A stretch of 64,000 bases of DNA from UBA9926 sp913064795. Its GTDB lineage: Bacteria; Pseudomonadota; Gammaproteobacteria; Pseudomonadales; Azotimanducaceae. Each line of letters starts with the position of its first letter. The stretch's first letter is position 1. The position numbers and the translations under genes are program-made. The stretch spans positions 1 through 64,000 of the forward strand of contig JBJKZD010000007.1 in the NCBI GenBank assembly GCA_045560765.1, in the 5' to 3' direction. Under the pieces are notes generated by a model, which searched no databases, was not told the DNA's origin, and saw only the letters and a list, made by a program, of their open reading frames with translations. Positions 25,596-33,638 of the stretch are shown here, piece by piece.

Positions 25596-26525
25596 ATGCA
25601 AGATCTCATTCTCCACCAATACGATAGTTCTCCGTTCTCAGAGAAAATACGTTTGATGCTTGGGTATTTGGAACTCCAGAGTTGCTGGGTGGAAATACCG
25701 CCGATTATGCCGAGGGATGATCTGATGCCGCTGACGGGAGGCTACCGCCGCACCCCGGTCTTGCAAATCGGTCGAGACATTTATTGTGATTCAGCCTTGA
25801 TGGCAAAAGTGCTTGCAGAGCGGGCGAGGGATACCCGACTCTTTCCAGAGGCGTCAGCGGCAGCGGCAGAAGTGTTCTCCCAGTGGATTGACACATTCTT
25901 GTTTCGGGTCGTGGTGGCCTTGGCATTTCAACCCAAAGCCTTGGCAGGCAATGAGGCGATGCAAGATCCAAATGAGGCCGCAGCCTTCATGGCAGATCGT
26001 GCTGCATTTACCGCGGGCTCGACGGCGTTGCAAATGGACCTAGCCGTCGCCCAGTCGCACTTCACCTCGTTTCTGGAAATGATGGACCGACAGTTAGCCA
26101 ACGTCAGATTTTTGTTTGGGGATGCCCCGTGCATTGCCGATTTTTCGGTGTATCACTGTCTATGGTTTGTTGGCGCGCGTCCAATTCTGGCGGCTGAATT
26201 TGCACAATACCCACAGATAGAACGCTGGATGGCAGTGATGCAAGCTTTTGGTCATGGTGACCACCAGTTTATCGATGGTTCGGCGGCGCTAATTCAGGCT
26301 CGTAGCGCGCCAGACCCAGTCGACTATGAGGTTTTGCAAGAAGGGGTTGAAGTCCTACCCATTGATTATGGTTTCCAGCCAGTCGCGGGTGCACTGGTGG
26401 CGGCCCAGGGCGCGCCCAGAGATTGCTACTCTATTTTGCGCTCGGATGAAGCAATCGGCTCAGTTTTGGTCCATTTTCCAAAAATGGGGTTTCGTACTGA
26501 GACGGTCAATCCAGGGGGCGGATGA
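25596..26525 (+). CDS. Glutathione S-transferase-like protein with extended C-terminus
   Basis: 309 residues, longer than the usual 200-230. The N-terminal thioredoxin-like domain (about 3-78) has YDSSPFSEKIRLML, where a Ser in the SPFSEK segment is the likely thiol-activating residue, and RTPVLQIGRDIYCDSALM, which contains the cis-Pro and the gamma-Glu contact. The helical domain runs to about 235. The last 70 residues (after about SAPDPVDYEVL) have no GST counterpart and look like an extra small domain. It overlaps the convergent iminopeptidase gene by 20 bp. Probably conjugates or reduces a small electrophile with glutathione. Confidence 0.82.
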   Translation: MQDLILHQYDSSPFSEKIRLMLGYLELQSCWVEIPPIMPRDDLMPLTGGYRRTPVLQIGRDIYCDSALMAKVLAERARDTRLFPEASAAAAEVFSQWIDTFLFRVVVALAFQPKALAGNEAMQDPNEAAAFMADRAAFTAGSTALQMDLAVAQSHFTSFLEMMDRQLANVRFLFGDAPCIADFSVYHCLWFVGARPILAAEFAQYPQIERWMAVMQAFGHGDHQFIDGSAALIQARSAPDPVDYEVLQEGVEVLPIDYGFQPVAGALVAAQGAPRDCYSILRSDEAIGSVLVHFPKMGFRTETVNPGGG

Positions 26526-27363
26526 ATCGCTGAATGCGTGCGCGCATCATGGCCGGCTTCTCCTCCCACAGTGCGTGGCTTCCACCGGTGATCTCCTCAA
26601 ATCGACCGTCTTCAAAAAGACGTGAATAACGTTTGCCTGTTTGTGGCGTCGCTTCGTCGTGCTCTCCGCATAAAATCAGTGTGGGTACATTGATATCAGG
26701 TAATGCGCTGGTCCGATCATAGTCGCGCAGGGTTCCAGTGGCCGAAAATTCGCTGGCGCCCCACATGTGGTTGTAAATGGCAGCACCCCGGGGATTATTG
26801 CGGGCGAGCATTGCGGCTAATTTCTTGGGTCGCCTTAAAACATGCCGGCCATAGTAGGTTTTGAGCGCGGTCTGATAAACCCCTGAATCGGTGGCACCGA
26901 CCGCCTCACAATGATGGATGACCCTCTGAGTCTCGGTCGGCAGTTTTCGGATCAGTCTCTTGGCATCTTTCTGCCAATCCTCCGCGCAGAGCATGGGAGA
27001 TTGCAATACAAGGGATCGAATCCCTTTGCCTTCACGTTTTATAAAGGACTCAACGGCAAGGGTCGTTCCCCAGGAACCGCCCATTAGGTGGAAGTGCTCA
27101 AGCTGCCAGGCGTCGATCAGGTAGTTCAGCTCATTGACAAAGGTCGAAATGCGCCAACGCCGCTTAGGAAGATCGCTACTCTTCCCAGAGCCGAGCTGAG
27201 TATAAGCATAGACCTTGCGATCATCCGCCAGGGAAAAGAGCGCGCTTGATGGGTTGTGCGTGCCCCCAGGACCGCCATGAAGCCATATAATCGGTGTTCG
27301 CTTCGATGCTTTTCCTTTGACCGTGTAGTGGGTTTTGCCAAGCGGGTGCTCAAGGTACGGCAC
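26506..27363 (-). CDS. Proline iminopeptidase-like alpha/beta hydrolase
   Basis: 285 residues (from GTG 27363), matching the prolyl aminopeptidase family. The oxyanion motif HGGPGG (29-34), nucleophile elbow GGSWGTT (Ser97), Asp in CGEHDEATP and His in GGSHALWEE form a complete triad. It would remove an N-terminal residue, often Pro, from small peptides in the cytoplasm. I place the start at GTG 27363, one base after the M20 stop; the frame is open back to 27450, but those residues overlap the M20 gene and are unlike the family. Last gene of the chaC-M20-iminopeptidase operon. Confidence 0.8.
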   Translation of the reverse strand: MPYLEHPLGKTHYTVKGKASKRTPIIWLHGGPGGTHNPSSALFSLADDRKVYAYTQLGSGKSSDLPKRRWRISTFVNELNYLIDAWQLEHFHLMGGSWGTTLAVESFIKREGKGIRSLVLQSPMLCAEDWQKDAKRLIRKLPTETQRVIHHCEAVGATDSGVYQTALKTYYGRHVLRRPKKLAAMLARNNPRGAAIYNHMWGASEFSATGTLRDYDRTSALPDINVPTLILCGEHDEATPQTGKRYSRLFEDGRFEEITGGSHALWEEKPAMMRARIQRFIRPLD

Positions 27364-27364
27364 G

Positions 27365-28540
27365 TTAAGCAGCGGACCTTGGTAGCAAATGCGCGACCAA
27401 ATTTGCCCAATAGCTTGCACCGATGGGAAGCACTTCGTCGTTAAAGTCATAACCCGGGTTGTGGATCATACAGGATCCCTCGCCGTCACCATTGCCGATC
27501 CAAATGTAACAGCCCGGTTTTTCTTGGAGCATATAGGCGAAATCTTCCGAACCCATGGAGGGCTTGGGATTTCGGTTGAGCCCAGGCTCCCCAGCCGTGA
27601 TTACGGCCGCTTCAGCGGCTAATTCCGTTTCGGTGTGACTGTTGATTGTGGGGGGGTAGCGACGCTCGTAGTGGTATTCAATCTCTCCACCAAAACTTGC
27701 TGCGATACCCCGGGCTATACGCTCGATCCCACGCTCAAAATGATCTTGGACCCGGGGAGAAAAGCAGCGTGTACAGCCTGATATCTTAATTTGATCAGGA
27801 ATCACGTTGTAAGCGTCGCCGCCGTGAAACTGGGTGACGCTGAGCACGGCGGGATCCTGAGGATTGAGTTCGCGCGCGACCAGCGTTTGCAGGGACTCCA
27901 CAATTTTGCTGCCGATCAGTATCGGGTCGACGGTTTGTTGTGGGATGGCGGCATGGCCACCACGGCCAGTGACGGTGATTTCAAAAATGTCAAAAGCGGC
28001 CATCATAGGGCCGGGTCGAACTGCAAAGTGCCCGACAGGTATTCCCGGGATATTGTGCATGCCGTAGATCGATTCCACCGGAAACTGATCAAACAGCCCA
28101 GCTTCAACCATTGTTTTTGCACCACCTTCATTCTCCTCGGCGGGCTGGAAAATAAAGTGCACCGTACCGCTGAAAGTATCAGCTTTGGCGAGATAAGCCG
28201 CCGCGCCAAGGAGCATGCAGGTGTGTCCATCATGGCCACAGGCGTGCATGATGCCCGGATTTTTCGAGACGTGTTCAAACTGGTTGGCCTCTACAATAGG
28301 CAGCGCGTCCAGGTCTGCCCGAAGACCAATTGCCCGGTTGCCCCCGCCCCGACTTAAAGTACCGATAACGCCGGTGCCCGCCATACCCTCATGCACTTCA
28401 AGTCCGAAGGATCTCAATTTTTCGGCGACAAAAGCCGCTGTATCGTGCTCCTCAAAAGCGAGTTCAGGATGCGCATGAATGTGGCGCCGCCAGGTTTTGA
28501 GTTCTTCGGATTGTTCAACGATTTCGGGAATAACATTCAC
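27365..28540 (-). CDS. M20-family amidohydrolase (hippurate/IAA-amino acid hydrolase type)
   Basis: 391 residues. Metal-binding features of the M20D branch are present: MHACGHDGHTCMLLGAA, the catalytic Glu in FQPAEENEGGAK, the dimerisation-domain segment GRGGHAAIPQQTVDP, and the C-terminal SMGSEDFAYML. It hydrolyses N-acyl or N-aminoacyl amide bonds. The start is GTG 28540, because GAGGAGA lies about 8 nt upstream and the longer frame to 28600 would overlap the chaC-like gene. Spacing is 13 bp to the gene upstream and 1 bp to the one downstream, so it is clearly part of one operon. Confidence 0.85.
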   Translation of the reverse strand: MNVIPEIVEQSEELKTWRRHIHAHPELAFEEHDTAAFVAEKLRSFGLEVHEGMAGTGVIGTLSRGGGNRAIGLRADLDALPIVEANQFEHVSKNPGIMHACGHDGHTCMLLGAAAYLAKADTFSGTVHFIFQPAEENEGGAKTMVEAGLFDQFPVESIYGMHNIPGIPVGHFAVRPGPMMAAFDIFEITVTGRGGHAAIPQQTVDPILIGSKIVESLQTLVARELNPQDPAVLSVTQFHGGDAYNVIPDQIKISGCTRCFSPRVQDHFERGIERIARGIAASFGGEIEYHYERRYPPTINSHTETELAAEAAVITAGEPGLNRNPKPSMGSEDFAYMLQEKPGCYIWIGNGDGEGSCMIHNPGYDFNDEVLPIGASYWANLVAHLLPRSAA

Positions 28541-28553
28541 AGGGCAGGTCTCC

Positions 28554-29147
28554 TCATGGGGCCCATGGTAGCAGAGTGGGGTCATCGTGTAATGCGTCAA
28601 ACCCGGCCTGCTGTTGGGGTGATAAGTGCGGTTTGATCAGGCCATAGATTTGATCGAGATAGGGTTCAGAGGCGCTCAGGGCAAGGCTTGAAGCGTAGAG
28701 CCGCAGAAAGTAGTCAAGATTAGAGCCGCTGGGTCCTGATGCTCGCAAAACCCGCTCGACGACATCAAGGATTGAGGGCATTCCAAGATCCCAGGGATTG
28801 CCGACTGGGGCAATATACGTCAGGGCGGTGAAGGCACTTTGGTTTTCGCCTGTAAGGGTGACGGTCTGTTGTTCATAGCCATTTTTCTCACGATGATCTA
28901 GCCCAACGAGTACCTGCTCCATGACTGAGTCCGCTAGTCGGTAAGCAATGCCGACGGTAGCTACTCCCGAGTCCGGTCTTAGGGTTGCCACTGCGCCGGG
29001 AAATGCAGTCGAACCCCGGTGATCGGTAGATCCTTGACACAGGCGTCGTTGGAAGCCCCTGAGCTGAGCCGGAATCGCCTGGCTGAACTGAAAATCAGGG
29101 CGCCAAAGAATCGATCCGTAGCCGAATATCCAAATTGGAGGTGTCAT
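28554..29147 (-). CDS. chaC: ChaC-like gamma-glutamylcyclotransferase
   Basis: 197 residues. The substrate loop FGYGSILWRPDF (8-19) is diagnostic for ChaC-type cyclotransferases, and LDHREKNGYE carries the expected catalytic Glu. Characterised members split glutathione into 5-oxoproline and Cys-Gly in the cytoplasm. The start is ATG 29147 (MTPPIWIFGYGS); the extra 14 residues back to 29189 are not family-like. It heads the minus-strand operon with an M20 amidohydrolase and a proline iminopeptidase-like enzyme, both able to work on the peptide products. A GST gene is next door on the other strand. Confidence 0.87.
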   Translation of the reverse strand: MTPPIWIFGYGSILWRPDFQFSQAIPAQLRGFQRRLCQGSTDHRGSTAFPGAVATLRPDSGVATVGIAYRLADSVMEQVLVGLDHREKNGYEQQTVTLTGENQSAFTALTYIAPVGNPWDLGMPSILDVVERVLRASGPSGSNLDYFLRLYASSLALSASEPYLDQIYGLIKPHLSPQQQAGFDALHDDPTLLPWAP

Positions 29148-29254
29148 GGATCGAGCATATCGGCTTCGGTTTGGGGACGCTAGGACCAAAGCTCTGGGTT
29201 AAGGTCACCGAAGACGTTAGACTTCACCGTGACTTTGAAAACGGCGAAATGGTG

Positions 29255-30358
29255 ATGACAATGCGGTACGGTCTGCTGGGTGCGGGAATGATGGGGCGAG
29301 AGCATCTTAGAAACCTAGCGCTGTTTGATGACATCGAAGTGGTTGGGATTTGTGAGCCGGATCAACGGATGCAGGAAAAAACGCTGGCGCAGGAGCCAAA
29401 TGCGCAATTCGTACAAGATCTGCCAGCACTGCTTAGTTTAGGTCTCGATGCACTGGTGATCGCGACTCCAAATTATCAGCATATTGACCAACTCATGGTG
29501 GTGATTGAGCAATGCGATATCCCCATCCTGGTGGAAAAGCCGGTTGTGACGCGGCTCGAAGACATTGCTCGAATCAGAGCGGGGATTGCGGCTCAATCTA
29601 AACAGGTTTGGGTGGGTATGGAATACCGGTTTATGCCGGCGTTGACTTTGTTTGCGAATGAGATTGACCAGGTGGGCCCGCCCACTATGCTGAATATTCG
29701 AGAGCATCGTTATCCTTTTCTGAAAAAGGTGAATGACTGGAATCGGTTTAATCGCTTTTCAGGGGGGACTTTCGTCGAGAAATGCTGTCATTTTTTTGAT
29801 CTGATGCGGTTGTTTCTCAATGCTGACCCGGTCCGGGTTTTTGCCTCGGGCGGTCAAGATGTGAACCACCTGGATGAACGCTACGACGGCGAGCAACCGG
29901 ACATCCTGGATAACGGTTTCGTGGTTGTTGAATTTGAAAACGGATGTCGCGCAATGCTTGATCTTTGTATGTTCACGGAAGGTGTAAAGTTTGAGCAAGA
30001 GATTAGTTTGGTTGGCGATAAAGGACGGCTGGATTGCCAAATTCCGGGCCCTCTGGCGATGAAAAACGCACCGGAATCGAGAGCCCAGGTGACTTTTTCA
30101 CCTCGTCGCTCCTACGGGCCAGAAATCCGCTCAATTGAGGTAGGCGAAGACCTGTTGCGGGCTGGCTCACACCAAGGCGCGACCTACTACCAGCACAAGG
30201 CATTTCTAGCGAGGCTCCAAAGTCAGTCTGCGCCAGCGGTTTCGCTCGATGACGGCCTCAAAGCGGTTTTGGTTGGACTGGCCGCCCAGGCTTCGATTTC
30301 AAGCCATCAGGCGATTGAGATTGACTGTCAGCAATTCAATTTGAGGCCAGTCGCATGA
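29255..30358 (+). CDS. Gfo/Idh/MocA-family NAD(P)-dependent oxidoreductase
   Basis: 368 residues. The N-terminal Rossmann motif YGLLGAGMMGREH, ALVIATPNYQH and the conserved EKP in ILVEKPVVT identify the family; the C-terminal half with FRFSGG-like FNRFSGGTFVEKCCHFFDL has the catalytic His in HFFDLM. It oxidises a sugar, inositol or similar polyol. The start is ATG 29255 or 29261 (MTMRYG); upstream frame to 29135 would overlap the chaC gene. The 3' end overlaps the TauD-like gene by 4 bp, so the two act in one operon, probably on one compound. Confidence 0.85.
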   Translation: MTMRYGLLGAGMMGREHLRNLALFDDIEVVGICEPDQRMQEKTLAQEPNAQFVQDLPALLSLGLDALVIATPNYQHIDQLMVVIEQCDIPILVEKPVVTRLEDIARIRAGIAAQSKQVWVGMEYRFMPALTLFANEIDQVGPPTMLNIREHRYPFLKKVNDWNRFNRFSGGTFVEKCCHFFDLMRLFLNADPVRVFASGGQDVNHLDERYDGEQPDILDNGFVVVEFENGCRAMLDLCMFTEGVKFEQEISLVGDKGRLDCQIPGPLAMKNAPESRAQVTFSPRRSYGPEIRSIEVGEDLLRAGSHQGATYYQHKAFLARLQSQSAPAVSLDDGLKAVLVGLAAQASISSHQAIEIDCQQFNLRPVA

Positions 30359-31329
30359 AAGGTACTGTGGAACTGACCCATCCAGCGCAACATCATTCTC
30401 AGTCTGGGCCACTCCCTAAAATCCTCGCTCCGGGTCATGACGCCGATCGAGGGGGGCTTCTAGCCCTAATTAGCGGCCATCATGATGCTTTAAAAAGCGA
30501 ATTACAGCAGGCCGGTGGTCTTTTGTTTCGGGGCTGGGGGCTCAAGGGTGCTCATGATTTTGAGGCCGCACTGGATGCGGCGCAATTTAAGGAAATGCCT
30601 TATGTCGGCGGAGCAGCACCCCGAAGTGCGGTCACCGGCGGGCGGATTATGACCGCGAATGAAAGTCCGGCACATGAGAAGATACCCTTGCATCATGAAA
30701 TGGCCCAGACCCCCAATCCGCCTGATTACATCTTTTTCTATTGCAATCACGCGCCGGGAGCAGGTGGCGCCACCACACTGCTTGACTCGAGACTGGCTTT
30801 TGAAACCCTGCTTCGCATCGATCCGAAGTTGGTTGAGCGATTGGATAAGGAGGGCGTCCGTTATACCCGAGTGATGCCCTATGAGACAGATGCAGGATCG
30901 CCCATTGGTCGCAGTTGGCGAGAGACTTTTAATGTAAATAGCCGCAGCGAGGCAGAGATTGCGATGCGCAACGCGAAGATGTCATGGGAATGGTTGGAGG
31001 GTCAAAATTTAAAGACTCAGTCATCGTCGACCGCAGCGATCGGTTGGGACCGACAGCGGCAGCGGCGAACATTTTTTAACTCGGTCATTGCCGCCTTTAC
31101 AGGATGGTATGACAGTCGCAACGACGGTGCCAAAGCAGTCCATTTTGGCGGTGGCGATCCATTGTCACAGACCTCGATTGACACATTTTTAGAGGCAACC
31201 CAGAATCTTCAGGTCAATATGCCCTGGGAGGCTGGAGATATGTTGTGGCTCGATAATCGCCTAATACTCCATGCTCGACAGCCCTATGAGGGCGATCGTG
31301 AGGTGTTCGCGGCGATCGCGCAGGACTAG
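30355..31329 (+). CDS. TauD/TfdA-family Fe(II)/2-oxoglutarate dioxygenase
   Basis: 324 residues. Iron ligands are His113 and Glu115 in IPLHHEMAQ (the HxE variant of HxD) and His306 in RLILHARQPYEGDREVF, followed by the 2-oxoglutarate-binding Arg. GAGGATTLLDSR is the strand typical of the TauD/syringomycin-type group, some of which hydroxylate or halogenate amino-acid-like molecules; because the acid ligand Glu is present, hydroxylation is expected rather than halogenation. Translationally coupled to the Gfo/Idh/MocA gene (ATGA). Its end overlaps the metallophosphoesterase gene by 4 bp on the opposite strand. Confidence 0.83.
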   Translation: MKGTVELTHPAQHHSQSGPLPKILAPGHDADRGGLLALISGHHDALKSELQQAGGLLFRGWGLKGAHDFEAALDAAQFKEMPYVGGAAPRSAVTGGRIMTANESPAHEKIPLHHEMAQTPNPPDYIFFYCNHAPGAGGATTLLDSRLAFETLLRIDPKLVERLDKEGVRYTRVMPYETDAGSPIGRSWRETFNVNSRSEAEIAMRNAKMSWEWLEGQNLKTQSSSTAAIGWDRQRQRRTFFNSVIAAFTGWYDSRNDGAKAVHFGGGDPLSQTSIDTFLEATQNLQVNMPWEAGDMLWLDNRLILHARQPYEGDREVFAAIAQD

Positions 31330-32039
31330 TGGCGATATAAGGCTGGTGGCTGCCAGGCGCCGTTGAAACTCTGGGTGTTTGCCCAAAGCGACTCTGACAC
31401 AACAAGGGAAGCGATGGGTCTGATGGCGTTGTCGATGAATTCGAAGGTTGTCAACGTTTGATCTTGGACATTGAGCGTCGAGAAGCCCGGCCATCGCTCT
31501 CCCGTCAGTGTTCCGGCGTTAATCAAGGTCAGGCTATGAAAAGGCAACAGGGTTTTGAAGTGAAGATGGCCATTAATGAGCCATTGCACTGAGCCATCCT
31601 CGATGATCTGGTCTAGGATCTCGCTGCGTTCCGGTGGCATCCGATCGGTGCCAGGCCACACTTTCCCCATATCATTGTGACCAATGCCGTGACATAACAT
31701 AACGGTTTGATCGTGACAGTCGAGGGTCAGCGATTTCGGTAGCGACGCTAAGAAGTTTCGGGTTTTCGGCTCAAGATCCTCGAGCCGGTGTGCGTGGGGA
31801 ATGCCCCTTGCCTTATTTGAGAGCAGCCAGCGCTCGTGATTGCCTGCGACGGTATGGACGGCGTGCTTGATGAGCAGTTCGACGCAACGATCGGGGTTAC
31901 CCGGGCCATCGACTATATCGCCAGTGCACAAGATCGTGTCGATGCTGTGATCGCTGAAGAAATTTAGCGCAGCCTCGAGCCTTCCGTGCTCACTGTGTAC
32001 GTCTCCGATGAGACCGAGGGTTGGGTTTGGTGTATTCAA
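31326..32039 (-). CDS. Calcineurin-like metallophosphoesterase
   Basis: 237 residues. All five metallophosphoesterase blocks are visible: GLIGDVHSEHGRL (9-21), CTGDIVDGPG (38-47), AGNHERW, CHGIGHNDMG and NGHLHF. This is the small-protein form close to YfcE and diadenosine-tetraphosphatase-like enzymes. It hydrolyses a phosphoester in the cytoplasm; natural substrate unknown. The gene stands alone and converges with the TauD-like gene. ATG 32039 is the only good start; the region upstream (32040-32281) shows just a weak hairpin. Confidence 0.85.
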   Translation of the reverse strand: MNTPNPTLGLIGDVHSEHGRLEAALNFFSDHSIDTILCTGDIVDGPGNPDRCVELLIKHAVHTVAGNHERWLLSNKARGIPHAHRLEDLEPKTRNFLASLPKSLTLDCHDQTVMLCHGIGHNDMGKVWPGTDRMPPERSEILDQIIEDGSVQWLINGHLHFKTLLPFHSLTLINAGTLTGERWPGFSTLNVQDQTLTTFEFIDNAIRPIASLVVSESLWANTQSFNGAWQPPALYRH

Positions 32040-32173
32040 GCGGGGATCTTTTAAATGAGACTATTGAATTTACGTCAATCATAGACCAATGGGCCACTGT
32101 TTCGCCCGCCTGAGCCCATGCCCGTTGTCATCCGGCGCCCAGGGGATGAAACCGAAGAGGGCGATTTCTATAG

Positions 32174-32194
32174 GCTTTTACTTTTTATAAAAGC
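32174..32194. other. AT-rich hairpin GCTTTTA/TAAAAGC
   Basis: A 7-bp stem (32174-32180 with 32188-32194) and a seven-base loop, followed by a second AAAAGCA copy 25 bp on. It sits about 90 bp downstream of the PRISE-like gene's stop and upstream of the metallophosphoesterase gene. It may help end transcripts from the PRISE gene, but there is no GC stem, so this is weak. Confidence 0.3.
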
Positions 32195-32281
32195 ACGACC
32201 ACTCTTTTTAAAAGCATGGGGTTGAGCTAGGAAGGATCGACTGGGGTCTTAGCGGCAGGGTTTCCTCGAGCGGACCAACGC

Positions 32282-33457
32282 TCATTGAGGGTTGGGTATG
32301 ATCTGGCGCCGCTGCAGGTCGCGTAACCAATGGCAAAAACTCGCTTCGCTGTTAGCGGTCTCGGTAAAGCCGGCTTGCTTGATTTTGATGGTACTGACAA
32401 AGGTCGGCGGGGGGGCGGAAGTCGCCAAGTGAGCAAAACATAGGTCCGCATAATGGTGCGATTCTCCCAAGAGTTGGAGTAATTTGCCTCCTTTGAGGCC
32501 GTGAAGTTCGGTGATCTCATCCCAGAGACCTGCCCTTTGGGTCAGATATTGGGCAACGCTCAACGACTCATCGGGTCCTGGCCGCACGCCCAAGGTTTCC
32601 GCAATCCCTGGCCACATATCTCGCCAGGTAAAAACCTCTCCATTGGTAAGGTTATAGGTTTCGCCAGCCGCGATTGGATGGTCAGCTGCCCAAACGCAAG
32701 CGTTTCCTACAAGTCTCGCATCTACCGCCTCCCAGACCCAATCGGGACCGCCAGGGAAGGAGAAGGGCAGGCCTTCGTGTTGGCGGATTGCGGCGTAGGC
32801 ACCCACCACGGGAGGCAGGTTCATTACTACGCCGTGATTTGGGCCGACGATTAACTGAGGTCGCAAAATTGTGTAATCGAAATGAGCGGTCGAAGACTTT
32901 TCTCGGAGGTAATCCTCTTGTTCCCAATAAAAATTCGGATGATCCACCCGGGGTTGCGATTCTCGTGCCGGAACGCGCATGGGTTGGACCGAGCCCCCGT
33001 AGGCTTTAGTCCCTTGAAGGAGCGTGACATGCTGGAGTCGGTCATGTCGAGCGAGAGGTTCGATGATGTTGCGCAGCATCTTTGCGTTGGTTTCGATTTG
33101 ATGGGGATCTGACCACCCCGTCATCAACCCCGGCATTTCATAGACTGCCGCATAGACCACGTGTGTAATGGTTTCAAGAGACTCGGCAGCGCGTGTGCAG
33201 GCCGCAGCATCTTGGAGGTCGAGTGACAGATACTGATAGTTTTCGTCCTGGAGTAATTCAGGGATCCGCCGGGAGGTCGCGATGACAGACCAATTTTCAG
33301 ACCTAAAAGCTCTGGCTGCAGCAGTACCTACCAAGCCGCTGGCGCCGATAATGAGCACTGTTTTATTGGCGTCTTTGCTGGCGACGGCCGATTGCTGAGG
33401 GTTGGTCAATTGAGTCATGGTCGCGGTCTTGCTGTAGGACACTACGTTATAAGACAT
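32282..33457 (-). CDS. PRISE-like SDR enone reductase (progesterone 5beta-reductase/iridoid synthase type)
   Basis: 391-residue short-chain dehydrogenase with the PRISE variant of the active site. The nucleotide motif is GASGLVG (38-44). Instead of the usual YxxxK pair, Lys151 appears in LLQGTKAYGG and the catalytic Tyr177 in NFYWEQEDYL, matching the TxxKhY and NFYY...ED patterns of PRISE enzymes, which reduce activated C=C bonds with NADPH. ATG 33457 has AGGG 9 nt upstream; ATG 33418 is an alternative that fits the domain start. It is divergent from the fused CoA-transferase. The natural enone is unknown. Confidence 0.75.
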   Translation of the reverse strand: MSYNVVSYSKTATMTQLTNPQQSAVASKDANKTVLIIGASGLVGTAAARAFRSENWSVIATSRRIPELLQDENYQYLSLDLQDAAACTRAAESLETITHVVYAAVYEMPGLMTGWSDPHQIETNAKMLRNIIEPLARHDRLQHVTLLQGTKAYGGSVQPMRVPARESQPRVDHPNFYWEQEDYLREKSSTAHFDYTILRPQLIVGPNHGVVMNLPPVVGAYAAIRQHEGLPFSFPGGPDWVWEAVDARLVGNACVWAADHPIAAGETYNLTNGEVFTWRDMWPGIAETLGVRPGPDESLSVAQYLTQRAGLWDEITELHGLKGGKLLQLLGESHHYADLCFAHLATSAPPPTFVSTIKIKQAGFTETANSEASFCHWLRDLQRRQIIPNPQ

Positions 33458-33638
33458 CTGAAGCAACCCTGCAAAATGTGTCCTGTTGTTTAAGAAGTCG
33501 CTGATTAAAGTTGAAAGCGTTTCTGGCCAGTGCTTGGATCTTTTTGTGGTAAAACGATACCCTCATCTGAAGTCTTGGGGGATGTCACCAGATCAGCGAC
33601 GTGCAAGGCTTGTAAAAAATAGAGGGAGTAGAAGGGAG

